This document shows, one piece after another, positions 34,158 through 42,660 of a stretch of DNA of 64,000 nucleotides. The position numbers and the translations under genes are program-made. The first letter of the stretch is position 1; the number at the start of each line of letters is the position of its first letter. This DNA is from Bacteroidota bacterium (GTDB lineage Bacteria > Bacteroidota > Bacteroidia > Cytophagales > Cyclobacteriaceae): assembly GCA_018267275.1 (NCBI GenBank), contig JAFDYV010000012.1, forward strand, positions 62,001 through 126,000, read 5' to 3'. Under the pieces are notes generated by a model. That model had not been told where the DNA came from and made no database searches. It saw nothing but the letters and a program-made list of their open reading frames with translations.

Positions 34158-34703
34158 ATGGAAAGAAAGTGGTTTGTATTCTATACCAAAAGTCGTCAAG
34201 AGAAAAAGGTAGATGAATTGTTGCAACGAAGAGGCTATGAATCATTTCTTCCTTTGCATTCGCAGCTTCGTCAGTGGAGCGATCGAAAAAAGAAAGTTCT
34301 TGTGCCGCTGTTTAACTCTTACATTTTTGTGAATGTGTTTGAGCATGATGTTGCCAATGTTGTTCAGCTTCCTGGCATTGCCTGGAGCATTCGCCACAAT
34401 GGAAAGCCCGCTACGCTGCAAGCTAACGAACTACTAACGATTAAGCGATTCATTGAAACAGGGTGGCTAGTGGATGCCGAGGCATATCAAGAAGAAATTC
34501 AATTAGGAGAACAGGTCAAAGTGATTGACGGTCCTTTAAAGGGCATCATAGGCCGACTTACGCACCTGGCAAACTCCAGCCGTTTGGGAGTGCTTTTGGA
34601 ATCGATTGGTCAGGTGATAACAGTAGAAATCGATCGAAATGCAGTACGTAAACTTATTGATAAAGAGAGAAATAGGATACCCATTTTGTCAATTCCTGAA
34701 TGA
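34158..34703 (+). CDS. NusG-paralogue antiterminator (UpxY-like)
   Basis: 181-aa protein with an N-terminal NGN domain (MERKWFVFYTKSRQEKKVDELLQRRGYESFLP, then LFNSYIFVNVFEHD) and a C-terminal KOW-like segment (GEQVKVIDGPLKGIIGRL). Such specialised NusG paralogues in Bacteroidota (UpxY type) promote transcription through long capsule operons. Its place as the first gene of the polysaccharide operon supports that role. The start is the ATG at 34158; a TTG lies three codons upstream. It is divergent from the penicillin acylase gene. Confidence 0.88.
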   Translation: MERKWFVFYTKSRQEKKVDELLQRRGYESFLPLHSQLRQWSDRKKKVLVPLFNSYIFVNVFEHDVANVVQLPGIAWSIRHNGKPATLQANELLTIKRFIETGWLVDAEAYQEEIQLGEQVKVIDGPLKGIIGRLTHLANSSRLGVLLESIGQVITVEIDRNAVRKLIDKERNRIPILSIPE

Positions 34704-34739
34704 GTAATAAATTTACTCAAAATACGTACTTTTGAAGAA

Positions 34740-35297
34740 GTGCTAGAGCTTGAGTCTTTAATCACCTCGCGTACCCGCATTAAGATGCTGTTGAAGTTTT
34801 TTTCAAACAGCAACTCTTCTGCCTATTTGCGCGAGATGGCGGAAGAATTCGGAGAATCAACTAACTCTATCCGTCACGAGCTCAATAATTTGTCAAAAGC
34901 TGGCTACCTGCTTGCGTCTGCCCAAGGCCGCACCATTGCGTATCGCGCCAATACCAATCATTTGTTGTATCCCCAACTTAAGAACCTGGTTCATAAGTAT
35001 TTGGGCTTTGACGCCATTTTAGAAAACGTGGTGAATAAGGTGGTGGAGCGACTGGGCGAAGTCCATGCCGCTTGCATTGTGGGTGATTATGCGCACGGGA
35101 AAGACTCAGGAATTATCGATTTGGTTTTGGTAGGAGAGATCGACCAGCAGTACCTGCAAAATTGCATTGGCAAGTCTGAGGCGTTGATTAAAAGAAAAAT
35201 CAGGTCATTGGTTTTGTCACCTTCGGAGTTTGAGGCGAATAAAACCAATTTGAATATTGCATCCGCTATTTGGCTTTGGGGCAACCCGTCCGCTTAG
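34740..35297 (+). CDS. Winged-helix regulator with degenerate nucleotidyltransferase-like C-terminus
   Basis: 185 aa, GTG start. Residues 5-75 form an ArsR-like winged helix (TSRTRIKMLLKFF, LREMAEEFGESTNSIRHELNNLSKAGYLL). Residues about 105-185 (VGDYAHGKDSGIIDLVLVGEIDQQYL) resemble the minimal nucleotidyltransferase fold, but the usual GS...DxD metal site is reduced to a single Asp. Proteins of this layout are commonly found beside polysaccharide export genes in Bacteroidota. It may regulate the operon with the UpxY-like factor; DNA target unknown. Confidence 0.75.
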   Translation: MLELESLITSRTRIKMLLKFFSNSNSSAYLREMAEEFGESTNSIRHELNNLSKAGYLLASAQGRTIAYRANTNHLLYPQLKNLVHKYLGFDAILENVVNKVVERLGEVHAACIVGDYAHGKDSGIIDLVLVGEIDQQYLQNCIGKSEALIKRKIRSLVLSPSEFEANKTNLNIASAIWLWGNPSA

Positions 35298-35419
35298 CGG
35301 TAGAAAACAAAACACAACTAAAGCCTGCTCTTCCCCAATGGGACTGAGGAGGCGGAGCTTTGATCAGGGGTTTAGAAAATTGACATTGCTTTACTTACCT
35401 TTAAACTTAATTTTTTGAC

Positions 35420-36205
35420 ATGAGGCACATTGCCGGTTTCGCATTGTTGATTTTGGTAACTACTTCCTGTGTGACCAATAAGAAATTCCAATTGTTGCAG
35501 AAGAACGATGTGAATAAACAGCATATGCCCAGCGATACGGTGGTGCGCCAATACAACATTGATGGATTTGATTACCGTGTGCAAACCAACGATGTGCTTT
35601 CGGTGCGGTTTGAAAGTATTACCCCAAAAGAATATGACTTTCTAGCGCGCGCAGCAGACCCTATGTTGGGCAATGCTGCATTTATTGGCGGAGCCCAGCT
35701 TTTGGGTGATTTGGTAGATGAGAAGGGAGAAATACCGTTTCCGGTGGTGGGTAAGGTAAAAGTAGCCGGCATGACGGTGTTTGAAATTCAGGAGCATTTG
35801 CAAGACATTGCCAAGCAATACCTTGATTCGCCTGTAGTAAAAGTGAGATTGCTTAACTATCGGCTTACATTGCTTGGCGAAGTGAATCGAGAGGGGGTGG
35901 TGATGCTCAACAATAACCGTGTCACCATGCTAGAGGCCATTGGCCTGGGTGGTGGCATGACAGACCTGGCAGATAAAACAAGCGTCAAACTAATTCGGCA
36001 AGTCGGCAATCAAACCAAAGTAATTTATCTGGACCTGCTGGACGAAAATTTCATCAATTCACCCTACTATTATGTATATCAAAACGATGTACTGATTGTG
36101 CCCGCCTTGAAGCAGAGACCGTTCCGAAAGTATTTTGGGCCTAACATATCGTTGGTCATTTCATCTATCTCGCTATTGCTCCTCGTTGTTAATTTATCGC
36201 GATAA
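35420..36205 (+). CDS. Wza-type polysaccharide export lipoprotein
   Basis: 261-aa outer-membrane export protein. Lipoprotein signal (RHIAGFALLILVTTSC), then a polysaccharide biosynthesis/export domain (NIDGFDYRVQTNDVLSVRFESITPK, GEIPFPVVGKVKVAGMTVFEIQEHL). An SLBB-type domain follows (VRLLNYRLTLLGEVNREGVVMLNNNRVTMLEAIGLGGGMTDLAD). A hydrophobic C-terminal helix (ISLVISSISLLLLVVNLS) is unusual compared with Gram-negative Wza but common in Bacteroidota. It is followed two bases later by the Wzc-like kinase gene. The 122 bp before it hold no recognised element. Confidence 0.9.
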   Translation: MRHIAGFALLILVTTSCVTNKKFQLLQKNDVNKQHMPSDTVVRQYNIDGFDYRVQTNDVLSVRFESITPKEYDFLARAADPMLGNAAFIGGAQLLGDLVDEKGEIPFPVVGKVKVAGMTVFEIQEHLQDIAKQYLDSPVVKVRLLNYRLTLLGEVNREGVVMLNNNRVTMLEAIGLGGGMTDLADKTSVKLIRQVGNQTKVIYLDLLDENFINSPYYYVYQNDVLIVPALKQRPFRKYFGPNISLVISSISLLLLVVNLSR

Positions 36206-36207
36206 AC

Positions 36208-38589
36208 GTGAACACCCTCCCTGTAGAATCACCTCGATTGCCTAAGTCCAGTTCGGGTTTAGCCACCAACCCGATTGATATCAAACGAATTGTTTATCAT
36301 GCAATCACCAAGTGGTATTTGATTGCCGCTTCGCTGCTGATCTGCTTGGCAATTGCCTACTACAACAACCGCTACACCCAGCGCATCTACCCAATTTCCG
36401 CTTCCATCATCATCAAAGAAAAAGAAGAAGCGAGTGGTGGGGCAGAGATACTTTACAAAAATGCCCTCATCGATCAATACCGCAATTACCTGAACGAACC
36501 TTATATCCTTCGTTCTTACCCCTTGGTGGCAAAGACATGCGAAGAGTTGGGATTCACCAGCACATTTTACCTGGAAGGCCGCGTGATTACAACCGAAATA
36601 TACAAATCGGTGCCCGTTAAGATTTCCGTAGAGAAGATCACCGGCAAAACCACCAGCGACTACCAATTTGTTTTGTTAGATGAAAAGAAGTTTCTACTTG
36701 GCCGATATGATGGTGACAAACTCAACACATTTGAAGTAGGCAAACCCTTTGAGTTTGATAATCGACAAATGGTGGTGAACCAGATCGAAGAACTGTCATT
36801 GGCAGAGCACGTAAACAAAAAATACAAGCTCGTGCTGCGCACGCCCATGCAAGCCGCGGGTGAGTATGTAGGCAAGCTAAATGTGAAATGGGCAGAAAAA
36901 GGTGCTGGCGTAATGAATTTGAACATGGTGGGCACCAATCCTGAGAAAGAAATTGATTTTATTAATTGTCTGGTAAAAAATTATCAACAGCTGGATCTCG
37001 AAAAGAAGAATGTAACAGCCGACCGCACCGTGGCATTCATCAAAGAGCAACTAATTAACATCTCCGATTCGCTGCGCATGTTTGAAAGCAAACTGCAGCA
37101 ATTTAAAAAATCGAACCGCACTACAGGCGATTTGAGCCTTGATGCACAACGGCTGTATGCCAAAGTAGAGGGACTTGAAGTACAAAAGGCCGAACTCCTC
37201 ATCCGCAGAAACTACTATCAATACTTAACCAAATACATGAATGAAAGCAAAAATCTCGATCAGGTAATTTTGCCTTCTTCTATGGGAATCAGTGACCCCA
37301 TCTTAAATACACTGCTTGCCAAGGTGGTAGACTTGCAGATGGAGGTTAAATTGTATTTTGACAAAGAGCGATCGCCTAATCCGCTGATGTCGTCTCGCAT
37401 TGCAAGGCTCAATGAGTTGAAGAAAGAACTGAATGAATCGGTGGGTAATTTGCGCAACACCGACAACATCAAGTTAGAGTTCCTCAATAAACAGACGGCA
37501 GATGTGGAAAAACAAATAGGCTATCTGCCACTGGCCCAGCGGCAGTTGATTTCCATTCAGCGCAATTATTCCCTTTTAGAAAACCTGTACGTGTACCTGA
37601 TGCAGAAAAAAGCAGAGGCGGAAATTTCGAAGGCATCCAACATCTCTGACTTGGCCATTGTAAACCCTGCCATGCTTGCCGGTGGTGCCATTGTGCCAAA
37701 AACCAGGCAAAACCTTACAATTGGTGCAGTGGTCGGGCTCTTGATTCCCCTGTTGGTTTTTGTGTTGCTCGAGTACCTCAACGTGCGTGTGCAGTCAAAA
37801 GAAGACATCGAAAAGTTTACGGCCATACCGTTTATTGGTGGCATTGGGCACAAAAAGTCTGAGTTTAACCTCGAGGTATTGGCCGCGCCTAAGTCGGTGA
37901 TTGCGGAGTCGTTCAGAGCGCTGCGATCGAACCTCAATTTCTTTATTGGTAAGAAAGAGAAAGCTGTGTTTTTAATCACCAGCTCTATCAGTGGCGAGGG
38001 CAAAACGTTTACTTCCATTAATCTTGCGTCCGTTTTTTCGCTCTCCGGTAGAAGTACCTTAATTGTAGGAGCAGACATGCGGAAGCCAAAACTCTTTAAA
38101 GACTTTGATGCATCCAACGATGTTGGTCTCAGCACATTTTTGGCCGGTATGGCCGACTTCGGCACCGTAGTGCAAAAAACCAAGTACCCTAACCTTGATT
38201 TGGTGAGCGGTGGCCCCGTGCCGCCCAACCCCTCTGAGTTGTTGCTGCAGCCGCGCCTCAAAGAGTTTATGGACGAGGCCCGCGCGCGTTACGACTATGT
38301 GATTATTGATACGCCACCGTTGGCCTTGATCACCGATGCATTTCCGTTGGCCGACCATGTGGACCACACCATCTTTTTGGTGAGGCAAAACTATACGCCA
38401 AAAGAGTTGCTAAAAGTGGGGCAAGATTACTATGCCTCCGGCAAGCTGAAAAATATCAGCATTGTGTTCAACGATGTGTACCGCTCGGGGCCGGGCTATG
38501 GCTACGGTTATGGACATGGCTACGGGTACACGTATGGCGGCTATGGGTACGGGCGGAGAAAGAAAGGAGATAGCGATTATTATTCATAA
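36208..38589 (+). CDS. Wzc-like polysaccharide co-polymerase and tyrosine autokinase
   Basis: 793-aa inner-membrane protein, GTG start. Two membrane helices (about residues 36-55 and 505-525) bracket a periplasmic Wzz domain with coiled coils. The cytoplasmic BY-kinase has Walker A (SSISGEGKTFTSINLASVF, near residue 590), Walker A' (LIVGADMRKPK) and Walker B (YVIIDTPPLALITDAF). The C-terminal tail is a dense Tyr-Gly cluster (YGYGYGHGYGYTYGGYGYG) ending in DYYS, the autophosphorylation region. It sets chain length and controls export together with the adjacent Wza-like protein. Confidence 0.93.
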   Translation: MNTLPVESPRLPKSSSGLATNPIDIKRIVYHAITKWYLIAASLLICLAIAYYNNRYTQRIYPISASIIIKEKEEASGGAEILYKNALIDQYRNYLNEPYILRSYPLVAKTCEELGFTSTFYLEGRVITTEIYKSVPVKISVEKITGKTTSDYQFVLLDEKKFLLGRYDGDKLNTFEVGKPFEFDNRQMVVNQIEELSLAEHVNKKYKLVLRTPMQAAGEYVGKLNVKWAEKGAGVMNLNMVGTNPEKEIDFINCLVKNYQQLDLEKKNVTADRTVAFIKEQLINISDSLRMFESKLQQFKKSNRTTGDLSLDAQRLYAKVEGLEVQKAELLIRRNYYQYLTKYMNESKNLDQVILPSSMGISDPILNTLLAKVVDLQMEVKLYFDKERSPNPLMSSRIARLNELKKELNESVGNLRNTDNIKLEFLNKQTADVEKQIGYLPLAQRQLISIQRNYSLLENLYVYLMQKKAEAEISKASNISDLAIVNPAMLAGGAIVPKTRQNLTIGAVVGLLIPLLVFVLLEYLNVRVQSKEDIEKFTAIPFIGGIGHKKSEFNLEVLAAPKSVIAESFRALRSNLNFFIGKKEKAVFLITSSISGEGKTFTSINLASVFSLSGRSTLIVGADMRKPKLFKDFDASNDVGLSTFLAGMADFGTVVQKTKYPNLDLVSGGPVPPNPSELLLQPRLKEFMDEARARYDYVIIDTPPLALITDAFPLADHVDHTIFLVRQNYTPKELLKVGQDYYASGKLKNISIVFNDVYRSGPGYGYGYGHGYGYTYGGYGYGRRKKGDSDYYS

Positions 38590-38623
38590 TAGAAGCAATA
38601 AAACGTAGCTAAATCGATAGGTA

Positions 38624-39397
38624 TTGAAAACAGTAATTCTTGCCGGAGGGCTCGGCACCCGGTTGTCTGAAGAAACAGTACTGCGCCCGAAGCCCATGGT
38701 GGAAATTGGCGGCCGGCCAATTCTGTGGCACATCATGAAGATTTATGCCAGCCAAGGCTTCAACGATTTTGTGGTGTGCCTTGGTTACAAAGGCTACCTG
38801 ATTAAAGAATATTTCGCGAATTACTTCCTCCACCAGTCAGACGTCACCATCGACTTGGGTAAAAATTCATTGCAAGTACACAACACGCAAGCGGAAGATT
38901 GGCGCGTAACCCTCATCGACACCGGTGACCAAAGCATGACGGGCGCGCGCATCAAAAAAGCTGCACCTTACCTCGATGGACAGCCCTTTATGTTGACTTA
39001 TGGCGATGGGGTGGGCAACATTGATTTGCACCAGTTATTGGCAGCCCATCAACAAGGTGGCAGGTTTTGTACCGTTACGGCAGTGCAGCCAAGCGGTCGC
39101 TTTGGCTCGCTGGACATTGACGGCAAAGGTGGTGTCAGTGCTTTTCAAGAAAAACCAAAAGGCGATGGCGCCTGGATTAACGGAGGCTTTTTTGTTTGCC
39201 AGCCCGAAGTTCTCAACTACTTGACAACCGACAATCAATGTATTTGGGAAAGGCAACCATTGGAGCAACTTGCCCGAGACGGTCAGCTTACAGCGCATCG
39301 GCACCAGGGCTATTGGAAGCCAATGGATACCTTGCGCGATAAAGATGAATTAGAAAAAGAATGGGCCACCGGCCACGCCCCGTGGAAGATTTGGTGA
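38624..39397 (+). CDS. rfbF: Glucose-1-phosphate cytidylyltransferase
   Basis: 257-aa enzyme, TTG start, making CDP-glucose from CTP and glucose-1-phosphate. The nucleotidyltransferase signature (ILAGGLGTRLSEETVLRPKPM) is followed by WRVTLIDTGDQSMTGARIKKAAPYL and LTYGDGVGNID, matching the RfbF/DdhA family closely. It is the first step of the CDP-dideoxyhexose pathway; the next gene starts in its stop codon (TGATG). Confidence 0.94.
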   Translation: MKTVILAGGLGTRLSEETVLRPKPMVEIGGRPILWHIMKIYASQGFNDFVVCLGYKGYLIKEYFANYFLHQSDVTIDLGKNSLQVHNTQAEDWRVTLIDTGDQSMTGARIKKAAPYLDGQPFMLTYGDGVGNIDLHQLLAAHQQGGRFCTVTAVQPSGRFGSLDIDGKGGVSAFQEKPKGDGAWINGGFFVCQPEVLNYLTTDNQCIWERQPLEQLARDGQLTAHRHQGYWKPMDTLRDKDELEKEWATGHAPWKIW

Positions 39398-40461
39398 TGA
39401 TGGCAGATCTGAATTTTTATCGCGGCAAAAAAGTTTTTGTAACCGGTCACACAGGATTTAAAGGCACGTGGCTGTCCGTTTGGTTGCATGCCTTGGGTGC
39501 CCAAGTGCGTGGTTACTCGCTACCGCCTACCCGCTATCAGAAGGTATTCGATGAAATCTGGCCAAGCCTTGTATTCGAGTCTGTATTGGGTGATGTGCGC
39601 GACCGCAATTTGTTGCAACAGCACCTGTTAGATTATCAACCGGATGTAGTTTTCCACTTAGCGGCACAACCTTTGGTGCGCTACTCCTATCAGCAGCCGC
39701 TTGAGACGTTTGAAGTAAATGTGATGGGTACTGCCCATGTGCTGGAACCGTTGCGGCAGTTGTCCAAACCTTGTGCAGTGGTGATTATTACCACAGACAA
39801 AGTTTACGAAAATTACGAATGGGATTATCCCTATCGAGAGGTAGATCGGCTAGGGGGGCATGATCCTTATTCGGCCAGCAAAGCAGGCGCTGAGCTGGTA
39901 GTTGCCTCATTTCGAAATGCTTTCTTTAAAAGCTCCGAGCGGCTTCAACATGTTCGTATTGCCACTGCGCGGGCTGGCAACGTAATTGGCGGTGGTGATT
40001 TTTCGCCAGATCGATTAGTGCCAGACATTGTTGCAGCACTCACAAGAGGTCATTCATTGGAGATACGTAACCCGCAGTCGGTACGCCCATGGCAGCACGT
40101 GCTCGAACCGCTCGCTGGTTACTTGCAATTGGGCGCTCAGTTGCATAATCCCGGTTTTGACCAAGCCTGGAATTTTGGACCACACGCAGAAGATACCCTT
40201 ACGGTGCAAGAACTGGTAGACCTGGCTCTTTACCATTGGCAGGGAGGCACGTACCACGTGGCAACTGCTGAAGGGCAACCCCACGAGGCGAAGTTATTAA
40301 AACTCGATAGCAGCCTTGCCATGCAGCGATTGGGTTGGAAACCAAAATGGAATGCATCACAAGCGCTGGAAGCAACAATGCGTTGGTACCTGCGACACCA
40401 TTCGGGTGGCAGCGCCCTTGAGTTAATGCGCAACGATATTCAATCATACCAAAAGGCATGA
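39397..40461 (+). CDS. rfbG: CDP-glucose 4,6-dehydratase
   Basis: 354-aa short-chain dehydrogenase-type enzyme forming CDP-4-keto-6-deoxyglucose. Rossmann motif VFVTGHTGFKGTWLSVW, TTDKVYENYEWDYPYRE and DPYSASKAGAELV (YxxxK catalytic pair) match RfbG/DdhB. The ATG at 39397 overlaps the rfbF stop; the longer frame is unlikely. It hands its product to RfbH two genes downstream. Confidence 0.94.
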   Translation: MMADLNFYRGKKVFVTGHTGFKGTWLSVWLHALGAQVRGYSLPPTRYQKVFDEIWPSLVFESVLGDVRDRNLLQQHLLDYQPDVVFHLAAQPLVRYSYQQPLETFEVNVMGTAHVLEPLRQLSKPCAVVIITTDKVYENYEWDYPYREVDRLGGHDPYSASKAGAELVVASFRNAFFKSSERLQHVRIATARAGNVIGGGDFSPDRLVPDIVAALTRGHSLEIRNPQSVRPWQHVLEPLAGYLQLGAQLHNPGFDQAWNFGPHAEDTLTVQELVDLALYHWQGGTYHVATAEGQPHEAKLLKLDSSLAMQRLGWKPKWNASQALEATMRWYLRHHSGGSALELMRNDIQSYQKA

Positions 40462-41357
40462 GGATAGCTGTATTAGGTGCTACAGGATTTCTAGGCAGCA
40501 ACCTAATAACACATTTGCGTGGGCAAGGCCATGTGGTCCACGCATGGGGTCGGTCCTTGGACGTCAATAACACACTGAATTTCCGTTGGGATGCAGACAT
40601 CCATAACACGGTAGACGAACGGTGGCTCGATTACGATGTGGTGATATATGCCGCGGGGGCAGGAGTTCAATCGCAGCCACCCGCTGTTTTTGATCAATTG
40701 ATGTCCGTCAACTTTTCGTACCCGGCTCACCTCATTCATTTCCTATCCACCGAAGGTTTCCGCGGGGTTTTTATCTCCTTTGGCAGCTACTTTGAAATAG
40801 GTAACAACACCAGTACAAAACCTTTTACCGAGGAGCAAGTGGCCTTTGCAGGCAATATAGTTCCGAATGTGTACTGTGCCTCCAAGCGACTGCTCACGCG
40901 TTGGGTTTTATCTTCTGCGTGGGCAATGCCTCATACGCATTTGATTTTGCCCACCATTTATGGAGAAGGTGAGGCACCACATAGGCTGATTCCTTATCTA
41001 TATGAGTGCGCGAGTAGTGGTACGTTACCCAAGATTAGTGCAGGCACGCAAGTGCGGCAATACGTTCACGTGCATGATGTATGCCGCGCGGTGGAAAAGC
41101 TTCTGATGAACCCAAAGAAATGCACATTGCTCAACATGCCAGGGAAAGAAGTCTTGTCGGTTCAGGCACTGGCAAGACAAGTGTATGATGCGTTGGGCGT
41201 GGCACTCCCAACAAATGTATTTGGGCAGGTAACAGCCCGCGATACTTCCATGGGTTACTTAGCGTTAGACGGCAGCCTTTACGAGCGATTGCAATTACCA
41301 TTACCATCTATTACCATTCAACAACACGTTCAACAATTGGTATCACATCATGTATAA
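40458..41357 (+). CDS. NAD-dependent epimerase/dehydratase, CDP-dideoxysugar reductase-like
   Basis: 299-aa short-chain dehydrogenase with Rossmann motif AVLGATGFLGSNLITHL and catalytic YCASK (residues about 139-143). Its position between rfbG and rfbH suggests the final 4-keto reduction, as done by paratose or abequose synthases in Salmonella and Yersinia. The stereochemistry of the product cannot be predicted. Overlaps rfbG by 4 bp and rfbH by 8 bp. Confidence 0.8.
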   Translation: MRIAVLGATGFLGSNLITHLRGQGHVVHAWGRSLDVNNTLNFRWDADIHNTVDERWLDYDVVIYAAGAGVQSQPPAVFDQLMSVNFSYPAHLIHFLSTEGFRGVFISFGSYFEIGNNTSTKPFTEEQVAFAGNIVPNVYCASKRLLTRWVLSSAWAMPHTHLILPTIYGEGEAPHRLIPYLYECASSGTLPKISAGTQVRQYVHVHDVCRAVEKLLMNPKKCTLLNMPGKEVLSVQALARQVYDALGVALPTNVFGQVTARDTSMGYLALDGSLYERLQLPLPSITIQQHVQQLVSHHV

Positions 41358-42660
41358 AAATTTATCCGGTGCCACCCTTGAGTCCCTTCGTGCGGTGGCC
41401 ACTGTTCAAACTGAAAAGCAAATCATACCCGGTCAGCATTACATCCCGGTCACAGGCAAAGTACTAGATGCAGACGATTTGTTGTTTGGCGTAGATGCCG
41501 TGCTGGACGGATGGCTGACCACCGGTCGTTTTGGTCCCCAGTTTGAAAAAGAGTTTGCCGCTTATTTCGGTGCACGTTTTGCCGCTTTGGTCAACAGCGG
41601 ATCATCGGCCAACCTGGTGGCCTTTTATGCGCTTACATCACCCAAGTTGGAGGAGCGTGCGATAAAGCCGGGGGATGAGGTAATTACGGTGGCCGCGGGG
41701 TTTCCCACTACCGTTAACCCAATGATTCAGTTTGGGTGTGTGCCTGTGTTTGTAGACGTACACATCCCTACTTACAATGTTGATGTAAACCGTTTGGAGG
41801 AAGCATTGAGTCCCAAAACCAAGGCCATCATGCTGGCACATACGCTGGGCAACCCCTTTAACTTAAAAGTGGTGATGGATTTTGCCAGGCAAAACAACCT
41901 GTGGGTAATTGAAGATGATTGCGATAGTTTGGGTGCCACCTACCAGGGTAAGAAGACGGGCACGTTTGGCGAGTTGGCCACCGTTTCATTTTATCCCGCG
42001 CACCACATTACCATGGGCGAGGGTGGAGCGGTGCTCATTAACTCATTTGCGTTGAAAAAAATAGTTGAGAGTTTTAGAGATTGGGGGCGCGATTGTTACT
42101 GCGAGCCGGGCAAGGACAATACTTGCATGAAGCGCCACGGCTGGCAGTTGGGCGACCTGCCTTTTGGCTACGACCACAAGTACACCTATTCGCATATTGG
42201 TTTTAACCTAAAGGTGACCGACATGCAAGCGGCCATCGGCCTGAGCCAATTGAAAAAGGCCGATCATTTTGTGGCACGCAGGCGCGAGAACCATGCGCTG
42301 TTGTACAAAATGCTAAAGCCTTTTGAAGAGCATTTTATTTTGCACGAGGCTACGCCAGAGAGCGACCCAAGTTGGTTTGGCTTTTTGATTACCGTGCGCG
42401 ATAGCAGCCCGATTGACCGCAATGAGCTGGTGAAATACCTGGAGGCCAATAAGGTTGGCACACGCCTGCTGTTTGCGGGTAACCTGTTGCGGCAGCCTGC
42501 TTACAAAAATATTCCGCACCGTGTGGTGGGGCAACTGACCAATACAGACATCATCATGAACCGTTCGTTTTGGTTAGGCGTGTGGCCGGGGTTAGGGCAA
42601 GTACACTATGAGTATGTGTGCGAACAGTTAGCTAACTACATCAAACAAAAATCAAACTGA
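41350..42660 (+). CDS. rfbH: CDP-4-dehydro-6-deoxyglucose 3-dehydratase (E1)
   Basis: 436-aa PLP and iron-sulfur enzyme that removes the 3-hydroxyl on the way to 3,6-dideoxyhexoses. The active-site Lys of the aminotransferase fold is replaced by His (FYPAHHITMGEGG, His219), a hallmark of E1. The [2Fe-2S] motif C-x57-C-x-C-x7-C is exact: Cys191, Cys249, Cys251 and Cys259. It normally needs an E3 flavin/iron-sulfur reductase, for which no gene is seen in the window. Its stop overlaps the next start (TGATG). Confidence 0.96.
   Translation: MYKNLSGATLESLRAVATVQTEKQIIPGQHYIPVTGKVLDADDLLFGVDAVLDGWLTTGRFGPQFEKEFAAYFGARFAALVNSGSSANLVAFYALTSPKLEERAIKPGDEVITVAAGFPTTVNPMIQFGCVPVFVDVHIPTYNVDVNRLEEALSPKTKAIMLAHTLGNPFNLKVVMDFARQNNLWVIEDDCDSLGATYQGKKTGTFGELATVSFYPAHHITMGEGGAVLINSFALKKIVESFRDWGRDCYCEPGKDNTCMKRHGWQLGDLPFGYDHKYTYSHIGFNLKVTDMQAAIGLSQLKKADHFVARRRENHALLYKMLKPFEEHFILHEATPESDPSWFGFLITVRDSSPIDRNELVKYLEANKVGTRLLFAGNLLRQPAYKNIPHRVVGQLTNTDIIMNRSFWLGVWPGLGQVHYEYVCEQLANYIKQKSN

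Noticed and set aside
34727..34734. TACTTTTG, an exact -7 promoter match before the winged-helix gene
   Set aside because: No TTTG or TTG lies at the -33 distance and the predicted start would fall on the GTG start codon, leaving no leader.
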